DNA of 29,982 nt, taken from the NCBI GenBank assembly GCA_013330055.1, contig DUJB01000007.1, positions 612-30,593 on the forward strand. The letters run 5' to 3'. A program made the translations under genes and the position numbers. Origin of the DNA: Nitrosopumilaceae archaeon (GTDB taxonomy: Archaea > Thermoproteota > Nitrososphaeria > Nitrososphaerales > Nitrosopumilaceae). Each line of letters opens with the position of its first letter. Positions within the stretch are counted from its first letter, which is position 1. Shown piece after piece: positions 23,512 to 29,982 of the stretch. The notes under the pieces were generated by a model, which made no database searches, was not told the DNA's origin, and saw nothing but the letters and a program-made list of their open reading frames with translations.

Positions 23512-25593
23512 TTATTTTAAACTGTTAAGCGTTGTCTCAGATACAATGTTTTGATTCTGCCTTATTCTTTCTGCAATCAATCTGAATATCATTCTGAACT
23601 GATCTTTTGTTTTATCTGATATGAAATCTGCTTCACCTAATGCAATTTTTTGTGATATGTATCTACAAATCTCTTCTGGCTCAAATTTCTCCCATCCCAA
23701 GTGTTGGTTTTCTTTCCAGATCTCATTTAGATTATCTAAAATGCTCTTTTTGCCTTTAGCAGAAATGTCATCAGAAGTTAGATTGTGGTATCCTTCCTTT
23801 CTTAGCTTGATCTCATAAGTTTGGTTTACAGCATACAGATAATCTTCAACAACAATAAAATCTTCAATTGCTTGTTTTGGCTGTCCGCCAAATTCGAAAA
23901 ATATTATCTGAACTGATTTGAAGCCGTTTGCCTGTAGCTGTGTTGAAATTTGACGTGACAATTCTGTATTCTCCAGTAGCACAAATGTGTTGTACCCGTG
24001 ATTTTTATAAAATATTGAAAGCGGTAACACGGAATTCTTGTTATATGCAGGAACGATATTAAGTGGATTCATTGACAGATTTGGATCTTTTAGGAATTTG
24101 TCAAACGCATTTAGATATATTGAATCGACCATTGTTTCTACAATAATCACTGGTCTTGAATTAACACCGATTTCCCTATCTGGAATTGATTCAACGAGGC
24201 CTCTAGCAAGACCGTACAGGACAGGAACTAGTGTAGAATCATCTGCACTCCAGTAGTCATAATAGATGTGACTAAGGTGTTTTCTTTTATCAAGCTCGAC
24301 AACAAGAAGGTTTCCTGGTGTATAGTCAAATATCATAAATGGTGAATGCGTAGCATACAGAATTTGATTAGAACCAGCTAGACCTTTTAATAAATCTGAA
24401 ATTCCGCGTTGTTGTGTTGGATGTAAGTTTCGTGCAGGTTCGTCCAAAAGTAATATTGCTTCTTTTAATTCAGATCTTTGTGTTTCAGCTGCAAAGTTTA
24501 CTATGAACGAAAAAGTCCATTTGAATCCCTCAGCTCTTCGATTCAAAAGACCAGTGTTTGTAACGGTGCCGTCTCTATGAACATCGGAGATTACAACACT
24601 AAGAATGTTTGAAGGATTATATCTTAATTCTACATGAATTGGATCACCTTTCCAAGCTGGATTGAGTCTGTCAGTTAACTTTCTACTAGCTGTGTGCAAA
24701 AGTTTTATCAGTCTTGAGGGACTATTGTGTACCTCCTCAAGTTTGTCAGGGTCCAACTCCGCTAAATAAAATAGATTCTTGACAGTCTCAGCCTTGTCAA
24801 ACTCTTCAATATACTCTAATCCTTTTGGTCTTATTCCTTTGGATTCTTTCAAAAATTCATCAAGGTCAATGTTTCCTAAAATTTTCTTATAGTCTGAAAA
24901 ATATACAAACCTAGGGTGTATCTTTTCTTCTACAAAATTTTCAAGCGCAGAGCGTTCACTTGTGCCTATGAGTAGACTATCATAGGTATGATCAAGATTT
25001 CTGTGTATCTTCTCCCAGTCAGAAATCACCTGTTTTTCATGCGATGCTATCAAGTAAATTTGATTGTTAAATTCGGCCATCATGTTGTTAAAAACATCCC
25101 TGGTTCTTGGTGGATTTCCTTCTAGAAATTTTGTATCTATTTTTATACGTATGGGATGTGGGATTGAAGACACAAAGGTCTGAATCTTTTCTACAAAGTT
25201 TTCCCATGAATTAATTCGCTTATTTGCCTCTTCGCTTATCTTTACATCGCCAAAATCGTATTGTACTTTAGGATTCTTTTGTGTACGATAGAGTCTAATT
25301 TTTTTAATATCATCTATATCCGGAAATCTCTCTTGAATTAATTTTATCTCTTTTTCGCCAAGTTCAAACTCTCCCTCAACTATTATTGTCTCAGATTTTA
25401 ATTCCTCTGACATTTCGTCACACAAATCAAGTTCAGATAGTTTGTTATCTTTGTTAAGCAGAGTAAGAGCTTCAAGTATTGTGGTTTTACCACTCTCATT
25501 TCTTCCAATAAATGAAGCTAGGTCTCCTACCTTTATCTCACCAGAATCATGAATGCATCTAAAAGCCCGAACTCTAAACTTTCTAAGTCGCAT
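23512..25593 (-). CDS. OLD-like ATPase with degenerate Toprim domain
   Basis: 693-residue SMC/RecF-like AAA ATPase. N-terminal FRVRAFRCIHDSGEI leads to Walker A GRNESGKTT (30-38); a central region of about 330 residues replaces the long coiled coil; RRAEGFKW (352-359) is at the signature position, Walker B is AILLLDEP (379-386) and the switch histidine is H416 in YATHSPFM. A Toprim-like region follows: PVIIVETMVDSIYL (481-494) holds the expected Glu (E486), but the segment that normally carries D-x-D reads FVLLENTELSRQ (E541-N-T543), so the first Asp is Glu and the second Thr. IEDF (576-579) follows. OLD proteins are ATP-regulated nucleases in DNA repair or phage defence; nuclease activity here is doubtful. 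No UvrD-type helicase (GajB) is adjacent. Confidence 0.85.
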   Translation of the reverse strand: MRLRKFRVRAFRCIHDSGEIKVGDLASFIGRNESGKTTILEALTLLNKDNKLSELDLCDEMSEELKSETIIVEGEFELGEKEIKLIQERFPDIDDIKKIRLYRTQKNPKVQYDFGDVKISEEANKRINSWENFVEKIQTFVSSIPHPIRIKIDTKFLEGNPPRTRDVFNNMMAEFNNQIYLIASHEKQVISDWEKIHRNLDHTYDSLLIGTSERSALENFVEEKIHPRFVYFSDYKKILGNIDLDEFLKESKGIRPKGLEYIEEFDKAETVKNLFYLAELDPDKLEEVHNSPSRLIKLLHTASRKLTDRLNPAWKGDPIHVELRYNPSNILSVVISDVHRDGTVTNTGLLNRRAEGFKWTFSFIVNFAAETQRSELKEAILLLDEPARNLHPTQQRGISDLLKGLAGSNQILYATHSPFMIFDYTPGNLLVVELDKRKHLSHIYYDYWSADDSTLVPVLYGLARGLVESIPDREIGVNSRPVIIVETMVDSIYLNAFDKFLKDPNLSMNPLNIVPAYNKNSVLPLSIFYKNHGYNTFVLLENTELSRQISTQLQANGFKSVQIIFFEFGGQPKQAIEDFIVVEDYLYAVNQTYEIKLRKEGYHNLTSDDISAKGKKSILDNLNEIWKENQHLGWEKFEPEEICRYISQKIALGEADFISDKTKDQFRMIFRLIAERIRQNQNIVSETTLNSLK

Positions 25594-25673
25594 CTAGCGG
25601 GCTATTTGGCTGTCCTCGATTTAACTTATTCGACAAAATCATCTGTAACGTTGATATGATTTTTTGACTAAAT

Positions 25674-25682
25674 AGATATAAA
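25674..25682 (+). promoter_or_regulatory. TATA-like box for membrane-anchored hypothetical
   Basis: AGATATAAA, centred about 29 nt before ATG 25707 but only 8 nt before the earlier in-frame ATG 25686. It therefore supports the later start. Confidence 0.45.
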
Positions 25683-25706
25683 GGAATGAGATTGTTACAT
25701 AACAAA

Positions 25707-26186
25707 ATGGCAGTGCAAAACACAGCTTTGCTTGTTTTTCTTTTTCCAGTTGTAATGGGAATAGCTTTTGGTGGGTTTGTTTTGTCTGGAGTTTTAACAC
25801 AACCTGACAGAGAACTTAACATGTGGCCATTTGAAAACATCTTCATTCCGACACAACCTGTAATTAAAGATCTAGTGATTCAAGGTTTGTTAAGTCAATA
25901 TTCTGTTTCTGCCAATATTGAAATTAAAATCATAGTCAATAATTCTGATTTTGATTGCGGTGATCTATATATTACAATTTATGATACAACTGCATCCACA
26001 AAGCAAGCAGTAGCGCAAAATGGCTTTTTTTCACAGTGTTTTTCTACTAACAAGTTAGCGCTTCCTATAGATGATACTTTTTCTGAAAAAATTGATAAAG
26101 CAGGGGAATACGAATTGGTGGTAGAAATGAACGACAGCGACTACAAAAAAACTATTACAACAACGGCCAAATTCAGAGTTCTATAA
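25707..26186 (+). CDS. Membrane-anchored extracellular hypothetical protein
   Basis: 159-residue protein, family not recognised. Residues 6-30 (TALLVFLFPVVMGIAFGGF onward) form a single N-terminal membrane helix; the remaining residues are a beta-rich domain predicted outside the cell, with strands such as ANIEIKIIVNN and EYELVVEMND and two cysteines (in DFDCGD and FSQCFS) that could form a disulfide. The pattern resembles a small Ig/Fn3-like ectodomain. An in-frame ATG at 25686 would add seven residues, but the TATA-like box is too close to it. It is divergent from the OLD-like gene, with a 113-nt gap between starts. Confidence 0.72.
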   Translation: MAVQNTALLVFLFPVVMGIAFGGFVLSGVLTQPDRELNMWPFENIFIPTQPVIKDLVIQGLLSQYSVSANIEIKIIVNNSDFDCGDLYITIYDTTASTKQAVAQNGFFSQCFSTNKLALPIDDTFSEKIDKAGEYELVVEMNDSDYKKTITTTAKFRVL

Positions 26187-26247
26187 ACCCAATGCTATGT
26201 TATATATTACTTTAAGCGCGTATTCAGATAATTGTTAAGAGATAGTT

Positions 26248-26832
26248 ATGGCTAAAAAGAAAGATAAAAAACCAATAAAAAAAGATGTGACAAAAGAAGC
26301 TGTTGCCAAGAAAAAGGTTGTAGAAAAAAAACCAGCTATTGTAAAGAAAAAGGTTGTAGAAAAAAAACCAGCTATTGTAAAGAAACCAACTTCTAAAAAG
26401 AAGGCACAGGAAGAATTGGAGGAGGAATTTGACGAATCAGAAATTGAAAACTTTCAGATCGAAGGTCTCGATATGGAAAAACTCACAACACGAGTCTGTA
26501 ATATTGTTGCAGAACGTGGGAATGAAGGTATGCTTCAGAGTGATTTATGGAAGAAATTAAAGCTGACCAGCAGAGACGGCTCAAGACTAGCTCTCAAACT
26601 TGAAAGACGTAATATTGTAAAACGTGAGAAAATTTTGGAAAATGGCAGATGGACGTACAAACTAAAGATTTCAAAAATGCCAGTAAACACACAAACAATT
26701 GAAGCTGCACCATGTTTAATCTGTCCAGTAGAACAAAAATGTTCGATTGATGGTGAGGTTAGCCCGAAAACTTGTCCTCTAATTGAACAATGGGTTATTA
26801 CCGAGTTTGCCAATAAGAAAACAAAGAAATGA
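26248..26832 (+). CDS. RPC34-like winged-helix protein with [4Fe-4S] motif
   Basis: 194-residue protein resembling the archaeal orthologue of RNA polymerase III subunit RPC34/RPC39 described from Crenarchaeota and Thaumarchaeota. Residues 1-52 are a Lys-rich tail with a duplicated 12-residue unit; 53-66 are acidic; 76-140 form a winged helix (MLQSDLWKKLKLTSRDGSRLALKLERRNIVKRE, given here as MLQSDLWKKLKL and SRLALKLERRNIVKR); 156-176 carry C156-x2-C159-x5-C165-x10-C176, a plausible [4Fe-4S] site as in RPC39. It likely binds DNA and acts in transcription initiation, though another DNA-binding role is possible. The ATG is at 26248; its stop overlaps the rlmE start as ATGA. Confidence 0.8.
   Translation: MAKKKDKKPIKKDVTKEAVAKKKVVEKKPAIVKKKVVEKKPAIVKKPTSKKKAQEELEEEFDESEIENFQIEGLDMEKLTTRVCNIVAERGNEGMLQSDLWKKLKLTSRDGSRLALKLERRNIVKREKILENGRWTYKLKISKMPVNTQTIEAAPCLICPVEQKCSIDGEVSPKTCPLIEQWVITEFANKKTKK
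26308..26379 (+). repeat. Perfect 36-bp tandem duplication in RPC34-like gene
   Basis: Two adjacent identical 36-bp copies (26308-26343 and 26344-26379) encode KKKVVEKKPAIV twice. The lack of any difference suggests a recent slippage duplication in the Lys-rich tail; the unit keeps the frame. Confidence 0.9.
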
Positions 26833-27422
26833 AATTAATTGATGCAAGGCGAGATTTTTACAGAAAACTCGCACACAAAGAGGGGTATAGAAGTAGGGCT
26901 TCATACAAACTAAAAGAACTTAACCAATCTTATCGAATAATTGGCCCAGGATTTTATGTATTAGATCTTGGATGTTCACCAGGTGGTTGGACCCAGGTTG
27001 CTCTAGAACTTGCGGGAAATAAAGGAAAAGTTATGGGCATTGACACTTCATACGTTGAAGAAATTCCAAATACGCACATCATAAGAGGAGATATTGAAGA
27101 TGAATCTATTGTAGAATTGATTTTTGAACATTTTGGAAGAAAAGTAAATGCGGTAATTTGTGATCTTTCTCCACAAGTAAGCGGTGTCTGGGCAGTTGAT
27201 CATGCAAAACAAATTGCACTAAACTATGCTGCATCAAAAATAGTTGATTATGTTCTAGCATACAAAGGAAATGCCTTGTTCAAAGTATTTGATGGAGAAT
27301 ATTCAAACGAGTTTAGAGATTATATAAAAAAGAAATTCGCAAAAGTTCAGATAAGAAAGCCCAAGGCAAGCAGAAAAACAAGCAGTGAACTTTATTATAT
27401 CTGTCTTGGCTATAATCCTTAA
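26829..27422 (+). CDS. rlmE: rRNA 2'-O-methyltransferase RlmE/FtsJ
   Basis: 197-residue SAM-dependent methyltransferase of the RrmJ/FtsJ family, expected to 2'-O-methylate a uridine of 23S rRNA. The SAM loop VLDLGCSPGGWTQVA (44-58) and the K-D-K-E catalytic tetrad are present: K27 (RASYKLKEL), D112 (CDLSPQVSG), K152 (FKVFDG) and E187 (SSELYYI). No C-terminal TRAM domain, which some archaeal homologues have. The start ATG overlaps the RPC34-like gene by 4 nt (ATGA). Its TAA stop and that of the convergent trm1 share the palindrome TTAA. Confidence 0.94.
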   Translation: MKLIDARRDFYRKLAHKEGYRSRASYKLKELNQSYRIIGPGFYVLDLGCSPGGWTQVALELAGNKGKVMGIDTSYVEEIPNTHIIRGDIEDESIVELIFEHFGRKVNAVICDLSPQVSGVWAVDHAKQIALNYAASKIVDYVLAYKGNALFKVFDGEYSNEFRDYIKKKFAKVQIRKPKASRKTSSELYYICLGYNP

Positions 27423-28552
27423 TTTTTTAGTACCTGTATAATTTCATCTATTCTGGCACTAGTCTTAAATCCTGAGGGATTTAGGCTTGTGGGAGATGCA
27501 TTAAATCCTGATTTTTGAAGTTTTTCAATTGTTTTCTCAAGTGATTTTGGGGCATCTCTCATCTTTCTTGCAATCTCATCAAGCATAAAAAATGAGGGAG
27601 ACATGCCAATCTCTTTTTGACATTTTAACAAAGTTTTCTCACAAGACTTGTCTACTGCAAACTTTGTTTGTTCTGATAGCATCGAGTCTACAAATATTTT
27701 ATCATACATCTCTCCTATCCAAAGCGGGCCCGCTGATTCTGCTTTTCCATTACAAATTTCACAAGAATTACTTTTTTCTTTCTGAACTTTTCTATGACCA
27801 CAGGTTTTACACTGTATGATGTATCCCATGTTGTCTTCAGGATCGGTCTTTACAAGTATCTTAACGTAGACTCTGTAATAATGCATATTATTTTGTACAA
27901 ATAATGGTACAATTTTAACATCAAGCCTTCCAGCCACAAGATAAATGCAACCAAGAATCAACCTTAACGCAATTTCATTTCCATATTCTGTTCTAACAGG
28001 AATTCCATAGTATCTTCTTTGACATGCATCATTGTATAATCCATGCAATACTGGAAGATCTGTAGCAGTAACTGAAAGAAGACCTCCATGCGAAGTGGCA
28101 CGTATCCCACAATCAAGATACCTTGATGGTGAACCAAATGGATCGATGTCAACTATTGCTCCACGATTTTCACGCTTTGAATGCAGGCTTAGAAATCTAC
28201 ATGCTTCATTTTCTGAAAATTCACAATTGTTTGTATTATTTAACATTGCGGAGTTTTTTGCAAGTTCTAAAGCAGATGGATTTACGTCATTTATGAAAAC
28301 TTTTTCTATGATTTTTAACTCGCTAGCAACACGCAAGCTGCGAGCTCCTATCCCAGAAAGACAATCAAGGAAAGTTTTGGGTCCTTTGAAGTTTTGTAAA
28401 AATGTAGAATAAGCAACTATGGAAAAATCCCTGCTAAGTTTTGCTCTTGGATTAAAAAATGCTGGTTGCATTGGAGGTGCATTTGTCTCAAGTGACTCTT
28501 TTGGAACAAGAAGCCTTGTTTTCCCCTCTGTTATCTCCACTATTTCTTGCAT
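27419..28552 (-). CDS. trm1: tRNA (guanine26-N2)-dimethyltransferase Trm1
   Basis: 377-residue enzyme making N2,N2-dimethylguanosine at tRNA position 26. Evidence: PAFFNPRAKLSRDFSI (30-45), the SAM motif FLDCLSGIGARSLR (61-74), the IDIDPFGSP-type catalytic motif VDIDPFGSP (134-142), the zinc ribbon C248-x2-C251 ... C264-x2-C267 and PLWIGEMYD shortly after. The frame opens at TTG 28567, but the TATA-like box at 28576-28585 (minus strand) is too close to it and correctly placed for ATG 28552, which I use. Divergent from rnhB; convergent with rlmE, with the two stops sharing TTAA. Confidence 0.95.
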   Translation of the reverse strand: MQEIVEITEGKTRLLVPKESLETNAPPMQPAFFNPRAKLSRDFSIVAYSTFLQNFKGPKTFLDCLSGIGARSLRVASELKIIEKVFINDVNPSALELAKNSAMLNNTNNCEFSENEACRFLSLHSKRENRGAIVDIDPFGSPSRYLDCGIRATSHGGLLSVTATDLPVLHGLYNDACQRRYYGIPVRTEYGNEIALRLILGCIYLVAGRLDVKIVPLFVQNNMHYYRVYVKILVKTDPEDNMGYIIQCKTCGHRKVQKEKSNSCEICNGKAESAGPLWIGEMYDKIFVDSMLSEQTKFAVDKSCEKTLLKCQKEIGMSPSFFMLDEIARKMRDAPKSLEKTIEKLQKSGFNASPTSLNPSGFKTSARIDEIIQVLKN

Positions 28553-28575
28553 TTGATCGATTTGCAATTTGGTTC

Positions 28576-28585
28576 TATTATTAGT
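28576..28585 (-). promoter_or_regulatory. TATA-like box for trm1
   Basis: Minus-strand ACTAATAATA, centred about 28 nt before ATG 28552 and only 13 nt before TTG 28567; it favours the shorter protein. Confidence 0.4.
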
Positions 28586-28597
28586 ATGTCATAAAAC

Positions 28598-28607
28598 AAT
28601 TTAATAC
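28598..28607 (+). promoter_or_regulatory. TATA-like box for rnhB
   Basis: CAATTTAATA, centred about 28 nt before ATG 28631. It lies back to back with the trm1 promoter in a 78-nt divergent intergenic region. Confidence 0.4.
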
Positions 28608-28630
28608 ATCTAAAGTGGCAAAAACACAAA

Positions 28631-29251
28631 ATGATAGTTTGTGGAGTGGATGATGCTGGTAGAGGATCTGTACTTGGACCTCTTGTTATCGCAGGAATAT
28701 CAATTGAACGCTCGAAGATCAAATATTTGACTGAAATTGGAGTGCGTGATTCTAAGCAACTAAGTCCATCTAGACGAGAATATCTATATAAAAAAATTAT
28801 TGGTCTAGTTGATGATTATTATATTGCAAGAATCTCGCCACGATTAATAGATCAGAGTGTAAGAAAGAATCAATTAAACAATTTAGAAGCGCATTATATG
28901 GCCAAAGTTATCTCAAAACTAAAACCAGATTCTTCCTATGTTGATTCATGTGATGTAAATCCTATCAGATTTGGGAAAAAGATTTCCAAACTTGCCCAAA
29001 GTGGAAGGATCTATTCAAGACATCATGCAGATAGTAAATTTGCTGTAGTCTCTGCAGCATCAATTATTGCAAAAGTAAATCGTGACAAAGAAATAGAAAA
29101 ACTACGAAAAAAATATGATCTTGGAAGCGGCTATCCATCAGATTCTAAAACGATGCAGTTTGTTAGAAATTGGATTTTTACTCACAAGAAACCTCCGCAA
29201 TTTGTACGTGTTAGTTGGAAGCCAGTAAGGATTCTTTTAAGCCAAAAATGA
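28631..29251 (+). CDS. rnhB: Ribonuclease HII with Asp in place of catalytic Glu
   Basis: 206-residue enzyme that cleaves RNA in RNA/DNA hybrids and removes single ribonucleotides. Motifs: GVDDAGRGSVLGPLVIAG (5-22), DSKQLSPSRR (40-49), the region around E86-A-H-Y-M-A-K, VDSCDVNP (104-111, D105) and HHADSKFAVVSAASIIAKVNR (131-151, D134). In most RNase HII enzymes the first motif is G-(I/V)-D-E-A-G-R-G; here the second acidic residue (position 8) is Asp. Three of the four catalytic acids (D7, D105, D134) are unchanged, and acidity at position 8 is kept, so activity is plausible but may be altered in metal use or junction preference. Divergent from trm1, 4 nt from the convergent flpA stop. Confidence 0.94.
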   Translation: MIVCGVDDAGRGSVLGPLVIAGISIERSKIKYLTEIGVRDSKQLSPSRREYLYKKIIGLVDDYYIARISPRLIDQSVRKNQLNNLEAHYMAKVISKLKPDSSYVDSCDVNPIRFGKKISKLAQSGRIYSRHHADSKFAVVSAASIIAKVNRDKEIEKLRKKYDLGSGYPSDSKTMQFVRNWIFTHKKPPQFVRVSWKPVRILLSQK

Positions 29252-29255
29252 GGTT

Positions 29256-29924
29256 CTAATATTTTGCAAGCACGATTGCGTGGTCTTTGTCATAAGGATA
29301 TAAATTAATTTCTTGAATTATCTCAAAATCAGCATTTAATTTCTTAATCTCGGATTTGATTATTTGGGAAGGATCTTTTGTTACATCAATACTTCTTGTT
29401 TTTATAACAAGCATGATATATCCGCCTTTTTTGAGATAGGTTTTGCAATTTAGTATTGCGATCTCGGTTTGATCTGGTTGTGCTATATCAACATAAACTA
29501 CATCTACAGATCCATAGACTGAAAAATACTGTTTTGGGTTTCTTGCATCTTGTAATATTGGAACTATGTTTGATCTATGTGCTGCTACTCTGTCTAAAAA
29601 ATCACGCGCAACTCTACTTGCATGCTCTACACAAAAAACTATTCCACTTGGACCAACAATATCTGAAACATGACTTGCCGTTGTTCCTGTAGAAACCCCA
29701 AGATAGAGAACTTTAGATTTTCTAACTATTGGTAAAATCTCTAAACCATTCATTATTGCTGCCGCAAGTTTACTTCTGAACGGATCCCATATTCTAAATT
29801 CTTCGTCTTTTACTTTGACTAATTTTTCCTTGTAGACTTGATTCCCGGGAACAAGATTCAGTGTCGCAGGTTTTTTTTCACCGTCTACTTTAATCCAAAA
29901 GATATTACCTTCGCCGTTTTCCAA
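29256..29924 (-). CDS. flpA: Fibrillarin-like rRNA/tRNA 2'-O-methyltransferase
   Basis: 222-residue catalytic subunit of the archaeal C/D box sRNP; it transfers methyl from SAM to ribose 2'-OH at sites chosen by guide RNAs. Motifs: ATLNLVPGNQVYKEKL (20-35), RIWDPFRSKLAAAI (44-57), SAM-binding VLYLGVSTGTTASH (72-85), CVEHASR (98-104), VVYVDIAQPDQ (142-152) and YIMLVIKTRSID. An in-frame ATG at 29969 would add a Lys/Glu-rich stretch, but that DNA encodes the end of the upstream gene in another frame; TTG 29924 gives the usual short fibrillarin N-terminus (MENGEGNIFWIKVDG) and about the typical archaeal length. It overlaps the probable nop5 by 20 nt; the encoded proteins form one complex. Confidence 0.93.
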   Translation of the reverse strand: MENGEGNIFWIKVDGEKKPATLNLVPGNQVYKEKLVKVKDEEFRIWDPFRSKLAAAIMNGLEILPIVRKSKVLYLGVSTGTTASHVSDIVGPSGIVFCVEHASRVARDFLDRVAAHRSNIVPILQDARNPKQYFSVYGSVDVVYVDIAQPDQTEIAILNCKTYLKKGGYIMLVIKTRSIDVTKDPSQIIKSEIKKLNADFEIIQEINLYPYDKDHAIVLAKY

Positions 29925-29982
29925 ACTTTCTTCTTTTTCCTTTCTTCCAGTCTTGTTTTTTATCATCACTTCTAGAATCTCT
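29905..29982 (-). CDS. nop5: Probable Nop5/Nop56 C-terminus (partial)
   Basis: The frame entering from the right edge on the minus strand reads 25 codons and stops at TAA (29905-29907). It encodes RDSRSDDKKQDW then KKGKRRKFGKRRR, a basic tail like those ending archaeal Nop5/Nop56. Nop5 is the scaffold of the C/D box sRNP and its gene commonly precedes flpA, which starts inside this tail. Only the low-complexity end is visible, so the identification rests on tail composition and gene order. Confidence 0.6.
   Translation of the reverse strand, partial: RDSRSDDKKQDWKKGKRRKFGKRRR

Noticed and set aside
23512..25593. Gabija or PARIS defence system
   Set aside because: Only the OLD-like ATPase is present; no UvrD-like GajB, no AriB, and the Toprim acidic pair is missing.
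1..29982. Mobile elements, integrase, att sites or horizontally acquired island
   Set aside because: No transposase or integrase genes, no terminal inverted repeats, and base composition looks uniform through housekeeping and surface genes.

Overview
The window looks like chromosomal DNA of an ammonia-oxidising-type archaeon (Thaumarchaeota/Nitrososphaerota, Nitrosopumilales-like). The grounds are: low GC content; TATA-like boxes about 23-32 nt upstream of many starts with little or no leader (leaderless transcripts); frequent TTG/GTG starts; and archaeal information-processing genes (fibrillarin FlpA with the tail of a probable Nop5, archaeal Trm1, a PAC2-family protein, an RPC34-like winged-helix/Fe-S protein, a short OB-fold protein). 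No rRNA, tRNA, CRISPR array, insertion sequence or prophage was recognised. Gene density is very high.

Layout. 1-86: start of a minus-strand gene leaving the window. 279-2554: tandem PRC-barrel protein and a two-gene DrrA/DrrB-type ABC exporter. 2631-7451: a giant secreted protein (6 NHL blades, 15 HYR domains, 7 RTX nonapeptides). 7533-11276: tetrapyrrole operon hemL-hemC-cobA-hemD, joined by 4-nt start/stop overlaps, making uroporphyrinogen III and precorrin-2. 11354-16530: Fe-S assembly operon sufB-sufD-Rieske ferredoxin-sufS-sufU/iscU-like plus a small protein with a Cys4 ribbon; no sufC is present. 16523-17731: phosphoglycerate kinase on the opposite strand. 17732-21189: PAP2 phosphatase, a small UBA-like hypothetical protein, a coiled-coil protein with a histone-H1-like basic tail, a PAC2 protein and an OB-fold protein. 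21250-26186: a multi-Ig-like surface protein, an OLD-like ATPase with an altered Toprim motif, and a membrane-anchored hypothetical. 26248-29982: RNA-centred block of RPC34-like protein, RlmE/FtsJ, Trm1, RNase HII, FlpA and the last 25 codons of a probable Nop5.

How it fits together. The hem and suf operons are adjacent and co-directional; sirohaem/haem/cobalamin precursors and Fe-S clusters both draw on iron and redox supply. A perfect 7-bp dyad and a 14-nt direct repeat sit in the short gap between them, next to the suf promoter. The two large secreted proteins and the membrane-anchored hypothetical suggest a substantial investment in the cell surface. The right-hand block is rRNA/tRNA modification and transcription. 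Best candidates for something undescribed: the sufC-less Suf cluster with an embedded Rieske protein and a terminal Cys4-ribbon protein, the OLD ATPase with a degenerate Toprim DxD, RNase HII with Glu8 replaced by Asp, and the NHL-HYR-RTX giant with locally homogenised repeats.
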